NCBI GenBank assembly: GCA_031546845.1 | Contig: JAVBJT010000006.1 | Coordinates: 248,001 to 312,000 of the forward strand | DNA from: Azoarcus sp031546845 | GTDB taxonomy: Bacteria; Pseudomonadota; Gammaproteobacteria; Burkholderiales; Rhodocyclaceae | Length of the DNA stretch: 64,000 nt | Direction of reading: 5' to 3' | In this document: piece by piece, positions 13,532 to 21,748 of the stretch | How the letters are laid out: every line of letters starts with the position of its first letter | Numbering within the stretch: the stretch's first letter is position 1 | The notes under the pieces: generated by a model | Database searches by the model: none | What the model saw: the letters and a program-made list of their open reading frames with translations, nothing else | What the model was told of the DNA's origin: nothing | Translations under genes and position numbers: made by a program

Positions 13532-14116
13532 ATGGAACATTCGCTGCCCCCGCTGCCCTACGCCAAGGACGCGCTCGCGCCGCACATTTCCGCTGAAACC
13601 ATCGAGTTTCACTACGGCAAACACCACCAGGCCTATGTCACCAACCTGAACAATCTGATCAAGGGCACCGAGTACGAAAGCCTCGATCTCGAAGCCATCG
13701 TCAAGAAAGCGCCTGCCGGCGGCATTTTCAATAACGCGGCGCAAATCTGGAACCACACCTTTTTCTGGAACAGCCTGAAACCCAGCGGCGGCGGCGAACC
13801 CGGCGGCGCGCTGGCCAACGCGATCAAGACCAAGTGGGGCTCTTTCGACGAGTTCAAGAAAGCGTTCACCGCCTCCGCGGTGGGTAATTTCGGCTCCGGC
13901 TGGACCTGGCTGGTCAAGAAAGCCGATGGTTCGGTCGACATCGCCAACACTTCCGGCGCCGGCTGTCCCCTCACCACCGCCGACAAGCCTTTGCTTACTA
14001 TCGATGTGTGGGAGCACGCCTACTACATCGACTACCGCAATCGCCGTCCGGACTTCGTTGCCACGTTCTTGAGCAGCTTGGCGAATTGGGATTTCGCGGC
14101 GAAAAACTTCGCCTGA
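13532..14116 (+). CDS. sodB: superoxide dismutase (Fe type)
   Basis: A 194-residue protein of normal SodB length. Metal ligands lie in the expected places: His in 'IEFHYGKHH', His in 'QIWNHTFFW', and Asp and His in 'TIDVWEHAYY'. It dismutes superoxide to peroxide and oxygen in the cytoplasm. The preference for iron over manganese is inferred from overall similarity to SodB and is not certain. An AGGAGAG ribosome site lies at 13522 and a strong terminator follows, so this is a monocistronic gene. Confidence 0.95.
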   Translation: MEHSLPPLPYAKDALAPHISAETIEFHYGKHHQAYVTNLNNLIKGTEYESLDLEAIVKKAPAGGIFNNAAQIWNHTFFWNSLKPSGGGEPGGALANAIKTKWGSFDEFKKAFTASAVGNFGSGWTWLVKKADGSVDIANTSGAGCPLTTADKPLLTIDVWEHAYYIDYRNRRPDFVATFLSSLANWDFAAKNFA

Positions 14117-14162
14117 CACAAGCGCGGTTTCTGCTGTATCGCTTACATAGCCGCGCAATCGC

Positions 14163-14200
14163 AAACGACCGCCTGCCTGGGCGGTCGTTTATTTTTCTTG
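14163..14200 (+). terminator. rho-independent terminator after sodB
   Basis: The stem AACGACCGCC/GGCGGTCGTT with a 6-nt loop is followed by TATTTTTC, about 45 bp past the sodB stop. Confidence 0.9.
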
Positions 14201-14390
14201 CACCACTGTACGAACGCCACCCGAATGCCGACACTGGGCAGTCAATAGAAGGCACCGGATTGCCCCGGCTTTTTCATGGCCGAGAATCCCTCGCACCGAA
14301 CAAGCGGAACGGCATACCATAAGCAAAACGCCGCAAAGCTCACAAGCGACCAGAACGGCCTCTGTTTCCTACCCCCTACACCGAAAAGCC

Positions 14391-15467
14391 ATGAACCCAG
14401 TACTTCAAGTCCGCGAACAGGGCCAGCAAATCTGGCTGGACAACCTTTCCCGCACGCTGCTCAACGATGGCCACCTCGCCCGCTACATTGCCGACGACGG
14501 CATCGCCGGCATCACCACGAACCCGGCGATTTTCCACAAGGCGATTGCCGACGGCCGCTATTACGAAACGGACCTGACCGCGCTCAAAAGCGAGGCTATC
14601 GGCGCCGAACGGCGCTACGAAAAACTTGTGATCCCGGATGTACAGCGCGCCTGCGACCTGCTTGCCACGCTGCATCGCGAAAGCGGCGGCCGCGCCGGCT
14701 ATGTCAGCCTAGAAGTTTCCCCCGCGCTGGCCCATGACGCCGCCGGCACCGTCGCCGCGGGATTACGGTTGGCGGCGGAAGTCGACCGCCCCAACCTGCT
14801 CATCAAAGTCCCCGCCACGGCAGCCGGCATCGAAGCGATCGAAACCCTGATCGGCAAAGGCATCAGCGTCAATGTAACGTTGATGTTCTCGCTTGCGCAC
14901 GTCGATGCCGTTGCCGCCGCCTATACACGCGGCCTGGAAAAACTCGCGGCGGCAGGCGGCCCGGTGGGCAGGGTCATGTCCGTGGCGAGCCTGTTCCTTT
15001 CCCGCGTCGATACACTGATCGATCGCCAACTGGAAAAAATCGGCGATGCGGCCCTGGCCTTGCGTGGGAAAACGGCCGTCGCCACCGCCAAGCTCGCCTA
15101 CCGGCGTTACCGCGAACGTTTTCACGGCGATACTTTCGCCTCGCTGCGCGCTCGTGGCGCACGGCCGCAATTCATGCTGTGGGCCAGTACGGGTACCAAA
15201 AACCCGGCTTATAGCGACCTGCTTTATGTCGAGCCGCTGATCGGCGCCGAAACCATCAATACCTTGCCTGACGCCACCCTTGACGCTTTACGCGACCACG
15301 GCAAGATCGCCGGCACGCTCGGCAACGATATCGATGCAGCTCAGGCGCAATATGATGCCTTATGCCGGATCGGTATCGACCTCGATGCGGCGGGCGAGTG
15401 TTTGCAACAGGAAGGCTTGCAGCTATTTGAACAGGCCTTCTCTCGCCTGCTCGAACTCACCGCTTGA
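14391..15467 (+). CDS. tal: transaldolase
   Basis: A 358-residue transaldolase of the longer Tal class (about 350-370 residues) common in betaproteobacteria and cyanobacteria, rather than the 317-residue E. coli TalB. The N-terminal 'GITTNPAIF' and the active-site Lys in 'LLIKVPAT' are present, as is 'NVTLMFSLAH'. It transfers dihydroxyacetone units between sedoheptulose-7-phosphate and glyceraldehyde-3-phosphate in the non-oxidative pentose phosphate pathway. It is a single gene ended by a terminator shared with cheA. Confidence 0.95.
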   Translation: MNPVLQVREQGQQIWLDNLSRTLLNDGHLARYIADDGIAGITTNPAIFHKAIADGRYYETDLTALKSEAIGAERRYEKLVIPDVQRACDLLATLHRESGGRAGYVSLEVSPALAHDAAGTVAAGLRLAAEVDRPNLLIKVPATAAGIEAIETLIGKGISVNVTLMFSLAHVDAVAAAYTRGLEKLAAAGGPVGRVMSVASLFLSRVDTLIDRQLEKIGDAALALRGKTAVATAKLAYRRYRERFHGDTFASLRARGARPQFMLWASTGTKNPAYSDLLYVEPLIGAETINTLPDATLDALRDHGKIAGTLGNDIDAAQAQYDALCRIGIDLDAAGECLQQEGLQLFEQAFSRLLELTA

Positions 15468-15510
15468 GCAATAGAAAGAAGCCGAAAAAACGAGCGAAGA
15501 AAAATTCGGT

Positions 15511-15546
15511 CAAAAAAAGAGGGCACTCGGCGTGCCCTCTTTTTTA
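15511..15546. terminator. bidirectional terminator between tal and cheA
   Basis: AAAAAAAGAGGGCAC and its complement GTGCCCTCTTTTTT flank a 5-nt loop. A T run follows on both strands, serving tal (+) and the end of the chemotaxis cluster (-). Confidence 0.92.
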
Positions 15547-15563
15547 TGATTGCCTATTACTCG

Positions 15564-17459
15564 TCAGGCTGCCGCCGCAACCGGCGGCGCACCCCGCAAC
15601 AGCACCGAGCGCGCCACGCCAGAGTGATCGCCGACATTGCCAAGCAGTTCCTTCATATCGAGGATCAAAACGATCTGCCCATTCGACAGCGTCGTCACCC
15701 CCGCCACGCCTTTGGGGCGGAAATCGTCCAGGGATTTGATGACCGCATCCTCGCGCCCGGCAAAGCTATCGATGGCGAGAATGAAGGAAAACTCCGCCGT
15801 TTGCATCAGTACGCCATACCCGGGGACACCACCTTGAGCCCAGCCAAGCATCCCCGTCAGCGGCAGGATGGGTAGCACTTCCCCACGCACGACCATTGTC
15901 GCGCGACCACCGACCTCCTTCACTTCCTTGGGATCGATCGGCAAAATTTCACGCACCATGGACAAGGGCACGGCAAAGGGCTGATCGCCCAGGCGCACCA
16001 GCAATACCGGCAGAATCGCCAGCGTCAGCGGCAGACTGATGACGAAAGTCGTTCCCTTGCCTTGCTGCGAACGGATTTCGATGGATCCGTTGAGTTTCAT
16101 GATGTTGGTGCGGACCACATCCATGCCCACGCCACGCCCCGAAACGTCCGATATCTGGGCCGCCATCGAGAACCCCGGGAGGAACACCAGGTTGTAACTC
16201 TGACGATCATCCATGGTATTGGATTCTTCGTCTGTAATGAGCCCTTTTTCCAGTGCCTTTGCGCGCAATCTCTCGGCACTCATGCCGCGCCCATCGTCAG
16301 CGATCAGGATGACGATATGGTCGCCCTCCTGGCGAGCCTCCAAGCGTACGATGGATTTCAGCGGCTTGCCGCTGGCGGCGCGTTCACCGGCATCTTCCAC
16401 GCCATGATCGACGGCGTTACGGATGAGGTGGATGATCGGATCGGAGAGATCCTCGATCATCGTCTTGTCGATTTCCGTTTCTTCGCCAACCAGCACCAAC
16501 TCCACATCCTTACCCAGATTGCGGGCCAGATCGCGGGCGATGCGCGGATATTTCTGGAACAGGCGGCCGACCGGCTGCATGCGGGTTTTCATTACCGCGT
16601 TCTGCAGATCGGAAACCAGCAGATCGAGCTGGCTCACCGCGAGATCGAGCGCGTGCAGGGTCTCGTTATCGTTAAGGCCGTTGAGAATATCGCTGCGCAA
16701 GGCGGTAAGGCGGTTTTTGGTCAGACCGATTTCGCCGGAAAGATTGAGCACCTGATCCAGGCGCACGGTGTCGACACGGATCGAGTTGTCGCGCTGGCGC
16801 TCACCTTCGCGCCGCCCCACCGGCGCGGAGGAGCCCGGCTTATCGGTGCTGCGGCGGCCGATAGCGGCCTCGACGATTTTTTCCGGTGCATTTTCAACTG
16901 ACGTCGCAGCCGGCTCCAATACAGGCTGCTGACCGCCCACCGGTACCGGCAGGCCCGACACGGCGCTATAAAGTTGATTCCAATCGGGCTCTTTTTCCCC
17001 CTTGCCGGCTACCGCTGGCTTATCCGCCGGTGGCGGCGGCGCACTCGTCGCCGCGGCAGCGGGCTCCTCACCAGAGAGCGTCGCTTTCAAATCGGCGATC
17101 AAGCCCGGATCGGCCGCCGGTGGTTGAGAGCCGCTTTCAAGGTAGCGAAACATCTCGCGCACCCCTGCAGTCGCGGCCAGGATCACGTCCATCCTTCCTT
17201 GCGTTACCGAAAGCTCACCGTTACGCAGCTTGTCGAACAAATTTTCGGTAAGGTGGCATAGCGTCACCAACTCGGAGGCGTTGAGAAACCCGGCGCCCCC
17301 TTTGATGGTGTGGAACCCACGAAAGATATCGTTGAGTAGTCGGAGGTCTTCTGGCGAACGCTCGAGGTCAACAAGCTTGTTGTCGACACCCGACAGCAAG
17401 TCCCCGGCCTCGATCAGGAAGTCCTGCAGCAAGTCTTCCATCCCGGCAAAATCACTCAT
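15564..17459 (-). CDS. cheA: chemotaxis histidine kinase CheA
   Basis: A 631-residue kinase. The Hpt (P1) domain carries phospho-acceptor His50 in 'HTIKGGAGF'. A Pro/Ala-rich linker follows, with no recognisable P2 CheY-binding domain. Next come the dimerisation helices (about 235-295), an HATPase domain with 'NAVDHG', 'DDGRGM' and 'GRGVGMDVV' boxes, and a C-terminal CheW-like domain. It autophosphorylates under receptor control and passes phosphate to CheY and possibly CheV. It is the last gene of the cluster, preceded by cheZ. The absence of P2 may link to the two CheV receivers nearby. No cheW is present in the window. Confidence 0.95.
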   Translation of the reverse strand: MSDFAGMEDLLQDFLIEAGDLLSGVDNKLVDLERSPEDLRLLNDIFRGFHTIKGGAGFLNASELVTLCHLTENLFDKLRNGELSVTQGRMDVILAATAGVREMFRYLESGSQPPAADPGLIADLKATLSGEEPAAAATSAPPPPADKPAVAGKGEKEPDWNQLYSAVSGLPVPVGGQQPVLEPAATSVENAPEKIVEAAIGRRSTDKPGSSAPVGRREGERQRDNSIRVDTVRLDQVLNLSGEIGLTKNRLTALRSDILNGLNDNETLHALDLAVSQLDLLVSDLQNAVMKTRMQPVGRLFQKYPRIARDLARNLGKDVELVLVGEETEIDKTMIEDLSDPIIHLIRNAVDHGVEDAGERAASGKPLKSIVRLEARQEGDHIVILIADDGRGMSAERLRAKALEKGLITDEESNTMDDRQSYNLVFLPGFSMAAQISDVSGRGVGMDVVRTNIMKLNGSIEIRSQQGKGTTFVISLPLTLAILPVLLVRLGDQPFAVPLSMVREILPIDPKEVKEVGGRATMVVRGEVLPILPLTGMLGWAQGGVPGYGVLMQTAEFSFILAIDSFAGREDAVIKSLDDFRPKGVAGVTTLSNGQIVLILDMKELLGNVGDHSGVARSVLLRGAPPVAAAA

Positions 17460-17530
17460 GGCTCAAACTCCAACGCTTGTCGTTCAAGAACGGCGCATAT
17501 CCGTTCAATTCATTTCTTACCCGATCGCAC

Positions 17531-18388
17531 TCAGAACCCAAGGCTTTCCAGCAGATCGTCCACCTGCCCCTGGGTTGTGACGACATCGTCCCGTCCTTCG
17601 CTGCTTATCACCGGCCCATTCATCAAACCACTGTTCGCATCGGTGCGTTTTTCCACCGGCGCGATCTCAAGCAGAACCTGCAACAGTTGAGTTTCCAGCG
17701 TTTGCGCCATCGCAACGACTTTTTTGATGACCTGCCCTGTCAGATCCTGAAAATCCTGCGCCATCATGATTTCCAGCAACTGCGCATTGGTCGCCTGACT
17801 GCTCTGGACGACCGCACCAAGGAAACCACGGGTTTCGGAAGTCAGGGCCTTGAACTCGTCGATGGACAACTCGCTGGCAAACAAACGATCCCACTTGGCC
17901 CGCAGCAATTCCGCATCCGCGCCCACCTTGTCCTGGATCGGCTGTGCGATATCCGTTGCGTTGAGCACGCGGCTCGCGGCCTGTTCGGTCATTTGCGCGA
18001 TATAGCTCAGACGCTCCCGGGCATCGGGGATCACCTCCGCGACGTCCTGTAAGGCCCCGCTGTCGATACCCAATTTGCGCAAAGTGTCGTGAACCTGCCG
18101 GGTCATCTGGCCGATTCGGGTGAAAACCCCCGCATTACCGCCTTCCTCAGCAGGGACGTTCTCCGTGGCATCGGATGAAGCGGCCGCTTCTTCGGGCTCG
18201 GCGAATTCAACCGCGACGGTATCGAACAAGGCCTGCAATTCGTCGTTGTCGCCCATCCCATCCGGGGCGGGCGGTTTTGGCGGCTTGGCCTCCACACGAG
18301 GCTGAGCGGCAGGCGCGGCCATGCTATCGAACAACGCCTGCAAATCGTCTGAATCGCCTGCTTCGTCAACTTTCATTTTTTTCACCAT
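17531..18388 (-). CDS. cheZ: CheY-P phosphatase CheZ, N-terminally extended
   Basis: A 285-residue protein; E. coli CheZ has 214. The long helical hairpin contains the catalytic-region motif 'MAQDFQDLTGQVIKKV' with the active-site Gln. The end 'QVDDLLESLGF' is the CheY-docking peptide. It dephosphorylates CheY-P and ends the motor-reversal signal. The roughly 70-residue N-terminal extension holds two near-identical acidic phrases, 'DDLQALFDSMA' and 'DELQALFDTVA', separated by a Pro-rich linker. GGAG before ATG 18388 supports the start. It lies between cheY and cheA, with a 70-bp gap before cheA. Confidence 0.92.
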   Translation of the reverse strand: MVKKMKVDEAGDSDDLQALFDSMAAPAAQPRVEAKPPKPPAPDGMGDNDELQALFDTVAVEFAEPEEAAASSDATENVPAEEGGNAGVFTRIGQMTRQVHDTLRKLGIDSGALQDVAEVIPDARERLSYIAQMTEQAASRVLNATDIAQPIQDKVGADAELLRAKWDRLFASELSIDEFKALTSETRGFLGAVVQSSQATNAQLLEIMMAQDFQDLTGQVIKKVVAMAQTLETQLLQVLLEIAPVEKRTDANSGLMNGPVISSEGRDDVVTTQGQVDDLLESLGF

Positions 18389-18421
18389 TCCCGGACTCCA
18401 ACTTCACCCTCATCCATTTAT

Positions 18422-18823
18422 TTAGGCGACAGTGCTTTTGCCGAGTTTTTCAAAGATTTTTTCCAGTTTTTCCGACATCGTTGCCGCAGTGAAAGGCTTG
18501 ACGATGTAACCGCTGGCCCCCGCCTGAGCAGCGGCGATGATGTTTTCTTTTTTTGCTTCCGCAGTAATCATCAACACCGGCAGGTGCTTCAAGTGCGGCG
18601 TTTGCCGAATCGTCTGCAGCAACGTCAATCCATCCATATTCGGCATATTCCAGTCGGTAACGACGAAATCGAATTGCGAGGCATTCAATTTCTGCAGCGC
18701 CACCGCACCGTCTTCGGCTTCGTCTACGTTGGTGTAGCCAAGCTCTTTCAACAAATTGCGGACGATACGCCGCATGGTGGAAAAGTCGTCAACGACTAGG
18801 AATCTCATCTTAGGGTCGGCCAT
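18422..18823 (-). CDS. cheY: chemotaxis response regulator CheY
   Basis: A 133-residue single receiver domain. Asp in 'VVTDWNMPNMDG' is the phosphorylation site. The acidic pair 'VVDDFSTMRR', Thr in 'MITAEAKKEN' and Lys in 'YIVKPF' complete the active site. Phosphorylated CheY binds the flagellar switch protein FliM. Its length and residues are typical. It lies between the cheV pair and cheZ. Confidence 0.96.
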   Translation of the reverse strand: MADPKMRFLVVDDFSTMRRIVRNLLKELGYTNVDEAEDGAVALQKLNASQFDFVVTDWNMPNMDGLTLLQTIRQTPHLKHLPVLMITAEAKKENIIAAAQAGASGYIVKPFTAATMSEKLEKIFEKLGKSTVA

Positions 18824-18854
18824 ATTTGTGATCTCCGGTTTCCTCTAACGCCGA

Positions 18855-19820
18855 TCACCCTTGCTGCGCTTTCATCAGTAAAGGGCGCAAGGTTTCGGCA
18901 AGTGCATCAGCGTCGAATTTTGCCACGTAAGAATCGACTCCGACTCGCTTGCCCATCGCCCGGTTGGCTTCGGACGACAACGAGGAATGCATCACGACGG
19001 GAATACCTTCAAAACGGGCGTCGGCCTTGATGTTGCGGGTCAATACATAACCATCCATTTCAGGCATTTCGGCATCGACCATGATGAGGTCGATTTCCTC
19101 CCTTACAGATCGTCCCATTTGCTGCGCATGCCCGGCCATGCCTTCCAGCCGGGTCCACGCTTCCAGCCCGTTTTGCGCATGTTTGTGGTGAACACCGAGC
19201 TTATCGAGCACTTCGGCAATTTTGCGCCGCGCAACCGCCGAATCATCGACAAAAAATACGCTCACCTCATGGCCATTATTGATCGGCGAGATACTGCCCA
19301 CTATCGCCTCGCCAAACGTATTCGCAAGAATCGTTTCGACATCGAGGATGGAAACCAGCTTGCCATCGGCCAATTCGGTAATGGCCGTAATGAAGTTGTG
19401 CACAGAACTGGAAACATTGTCCGGTGTGCGAACCTTGTCCCATTGAACACGGATGATCCGGTCGACCTCATCGACCAGAAAACCGAGCGTGCGCTTGCTG
19501 TATTCGGTAACCATCATCGAACCGCCCAAGCCGTCGGCGGGCCGGTGAAGGCCAAGTATTTTCGCCAAGGACAACACCGGGATGACATTGCCCCGCAGCG
19601 AAATCAAACCTTCGACCCCTGCGGGCATGTTCGGCGCCCTGGTGATAAAGGGGGTCGTCGATACCTCGCGCACCTTGAACACGTTGATACCGAAAGTTTC
19701 GCTCGTGCCAAGGTTGAACAGCAAAATCTCCATCTGGTTCGAACCGGCCAGCATCGTGCGGCCGTCGACCGTGTCCATCAGCGCGTTGTCGCCGTCATTG
19801 TTGCGATCCATGTTCAGCAT
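18855..19820 (-). CDS. cheV: chemotaxis coupling/receiver protein CheV (paralogue A)
   Basis: A 321-residue protein. The N-terminal CheW-like domain (about 25-170, 'FGINVFKVREV', 'GLISLRGNVIPVLSL') is followed by a receiver domain (about 190-320) with acidic 'FVDDSAVARR', phospho-Asp in 'MVDAEMPEMDGY' and a Lys near the C-terminus. CheV couples receptors to CheA and acts as a phosphate sink. GAGGAAAG just before ATG 19820 decides the start over an upstream in-frame ATG. It is tandem with the next CheV with a 10-bp gap, and the two are clearly paralogous. Confidence 0.93.
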   Translation of the reverse strand: MLNMDRNNDGDNALMDTVDGRTMLAGSNQMEILLFNLGTSETFGINVFKVREVSTTPFITRAPNMPAGVEGLISLRGNVIPVLSLAKILGLHRPADGLGGSMMVTEYSKRTLGFLVDEVDRIIRVQWDKVRTPDNVSSSVHNFITAITELADGKLVSILDVETILANTFGEAIVGSISPINNGHEVSVFFVDDSAVARRKIAEVLDKLGVHHKHAQNGLEAWTRLEGMAGHAQQMGRSVREEIDLIMVDAEMPEMDGYVLTRNIKADARFEGIPVVMHSSLSSEANRAMGKRVGVDSYVAKFDADALAETLRPLLMKAQQG

Positions 19821-19830
19821 GGTTCTTTCC

Positions 19831-20802
19831 TCATCCTTTCTGCGCGGGCGCACTATTTCTCTTGAGCAGACGACGCACCGTTTCCGCCAAGCGCTGAGGT
19901 TCGAACTTGGGGATGTACTCGTCTACTCCGACCGATTTGCCAAGCTGCTGATTCGACATGCCTGACAAGGAAGAATGCATGAGCACCGGAACGCCTTCAA
20001 AGCGCAAATCGGATTTGATGTGCTTGGTCAAAATATAGCCGTCCATTTCCGGCATCTCGACATCGGTCAGCACCATCCCCACAACATCCTTTACCTTACG
20101 ACCAATACTGCTGGCATGGTCAGCGACTTTCTGCAACTCGTCCCACGCCTGACGACCGTTGATCGAAGCCACATAGCGCACGCCCAGCGCATCAAGCGTC
20201 TGTGTGATCTGCCGGCGCGCCACCGACGAGTCATCCGCGAAAAATACGGTCAATCCACCAGGATCGGGCAGCGGCTCGATATCCTTGAACATGAAGGCAT
20301 CGTCGTAATGCGTCGTTTCGGACAGCACCTTTTCCACGTCGAGCATCATCACCAGACGGTTACCATGCAGTTCGGTCACCGCGGTCACCAAACCGCCCAG
20401 GTTGGCCGTCAACATATCGGGGGGAACGCGCATCTGCGCCCAATCGAGGCGCAAAATCGTATCGACCGCCTCGACCAGAAAGCCCTGGGTATGCCCGTTG
20501 TACTCGGTCACGATCATGATGTCGCGCGGAGTTCCCGTTCCGATCCCGACATACTTGGCAAGATCGACCACAGGCACCAGCACGCCTCGCAAACTCACCA
20601 TACCCTCAACCGACGAGGGCATTTCCGGCGCGGCGGTAATGCCTGGCGTGCGCATAACCTCGCGCACCTTGAACACATTGATCCCAAAGGTTTCACGCCG
20701 CCCCGTGCGCTGATCGACGCCCAGCGTAAACAGCAATATTTCCAGTTTGTTCGTACCCGCAAGCCGGGTACGCGCATCGATGCTCTTCAATAAATCGGAC
20801 AT
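19831..20802 (-). CDS. cheV: chemotaxis coupling/receiver protein CheV (paralogue B)
   Basis: A 323-residue CheW-receiver fusion like its downstream neighbour. The CheW part has 'FGINVFKVREVMRTPG' and 'GMVSLRGVLVPVVDL'. The receiver has 'FADDSSVARR' and the phospho-Asp motif 'LTDVEMPEMDGY'. It differs by an insertion 'VDQRTGRR' in the first beta hairpin. ATG 20802 with GGAG upstream is preferred over the GTG at 20832. A sigma-28-type promoter lies 64 bp upstream, so it heads a flagellar late transcript with cheV-A, cheY, cheZ and cheA. Confidence 0.93.
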   Translation of the reverse strand: MSDLLKSIDARTRLAGTNKLEILLFTLGVDQRTGRRETFGINVFKVREVMRTPGITAAPEMPSSVEGMVSLRGVLVPVVDLAKYVGIGTGTPRDIMIVTEYNGHTQGFLVEAVDTILRLDWAQMRVPPDMLTANLGGLVTAVTELHGNRLVMMLDVEKVLSETTHYDDAFMFKDIEPLPDPGGLTVFFADDSSVARRQITQTLDALGVRYVASINGRQAWDELQKVADHASSIGRKVKDVVGMVLTDVEMPEMDGYILTKHIKSDLRFEGVPVLMHSSLSGMSNQQLGKSVGVDEYIPKFEPQRLAETVRRLLKRNSAPAQKG

Positions 20803-20865
20803 TTCAATCTCCGCGTTGGGCGGTTTCTCCACCTGTTCGGTACAAGTGCCGACGGTATAAGTAAG

Positions 20866-20892
20866 TTATCGACCGGTCCGGCACAGACTTAA
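20866..20892 (-). promoter_or_regulatory. sigma-28 (FliA) promoter for the cheV-cheV-cheY-cheZ-cheA transcript
   Basis: On the minus strand TTAAGTCT, 11 bp, then GTCGATAA matches the FliA consensus TAAAGTTT-N11-GCCGATAA at 6 of 8 and 7 of 8 positions with exact spacing. It lies in the only long gap (225 bp) of the che cluster. Confidence 0.75.
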
Positions 20893-21028
20893 ATAATCTT
20901 GTGCGAACCTTGTGCAAGCCAACATCTTTGACATCTTCCCCCCGATCCGTTTCCCCACGCCTGGGCATATTACGCACAATGGCTCGCGCCCTAGTCGCTT
21001 TAAAACGGTACAAATCACACCGTTTTTA

Positions 21029-21739
21029 TCAGCATAGGCGTACCAGGCGTTGTAATACATGGCCGGCGATATCACGCAGCCCGACGATTTCGGATGCGGC
21101 CCCGAGCGCCACCGCCTCGCGCGGCATGCCATACACCACACAGCTACTCTCGCTCTGCGCGATCGTCCAGGCGCCAGCCTTATGCATTTTCAACAAGCCA
21201 GCGGCCCCGTCCTTGCCCATACCCGTCAGCAATACGCCCACCGCCGTCGCGCCAACCTGCTCCGCCACGGAATCAAACAACACATCCACCGCCGGGCGAT
21301 GACGATTGACCGGCTCCGAGCGTGATAATTCGCAGCGATAACTACCCCCGACTTTACGCACCGAAAGATGTGAATGCCCCGGCGCCAGATAAGCCGTGCC
21401 AGCCTGGACAAGCTCGTCGGCCTCAGCCTCTTTCACGCGTATCGCGCATAGGCCATCGAGCCGCTTGGCGAAAGAACCGGTAAATTTTTCCGGCATGTGC
21501 TGAACAACCAGTATGGGAGGCATCTCCGCCGGAAAACCAAGCAAAACCTCCTTGATGGCCTCCGTACCGCCGGTCGAGGCGCCAATCGCAACGAGGAGGC
21601 GCCCCATGCGAGCCCGTGCGGCAAGTTGTGCGGCACTATTTCCGGCTGAAATCGCATTCACAGCCCCGCTTTGCAACGGCGCCGCACGCACTGTGCTCAT
21701 GCGCGCAAAATCTTTATAGACCGAATCACTGCCCCGCAT
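21029..21739 (-). CDS. cheB: CheB-type protein-glutamate methylesterase lacking a receiver domain
   Basis: A 236-residue protein. The whole catalytic domain of CheB is present: Ser in 'GASTGGTEA', His in 'VVQHMPEKF' and Asp in 'LLTGMGKDGA'. The N-terminal receiver domain of standard CheB (about 350 residues) is absent and replaced by some 40 residues of unstructured sequence. It should remove methyl groups from chemoreceptor glutamates, but without phosphorylation-dependent gating. cheR ends 9 bp upstream, so there is no room for a lost receiver. It may be constitutive, or controlled through CheV or CheR contact. Confidence 0.9.
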   Translation of the reverse strand: MRGSDSVYKDFARMSTVRAAPLQSGAVNAISAGNSAAQLAARARMGRLLVAIGASTGGTEAIKEVLLGFPAEMPPILVVQHMPEKFTGSFAKRLDGLCAIRVKEAEADELVQAGTAYLAPGHSHLSVRKVGGSYRCELSRSEPVNRHRPAVDVLFDSVAEQVGATAVGVLLTGMGKDGAAGLLKMHKAGAWTIAQSESSCVVYGMPREAVALGAASEIVGLRDIAGHVLQRLVRLC

Positions 21740-21748
21740 GGCAAATAT

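Noticed and set aside
20803..21028. Lost receiver domain of CheB, or a small gene in the cheB-cheV gap.
   Set aside because: The gap is downstream of cheB in the direction of transcription, has no receiver motif, and instead contains a sigma-28 promoter.
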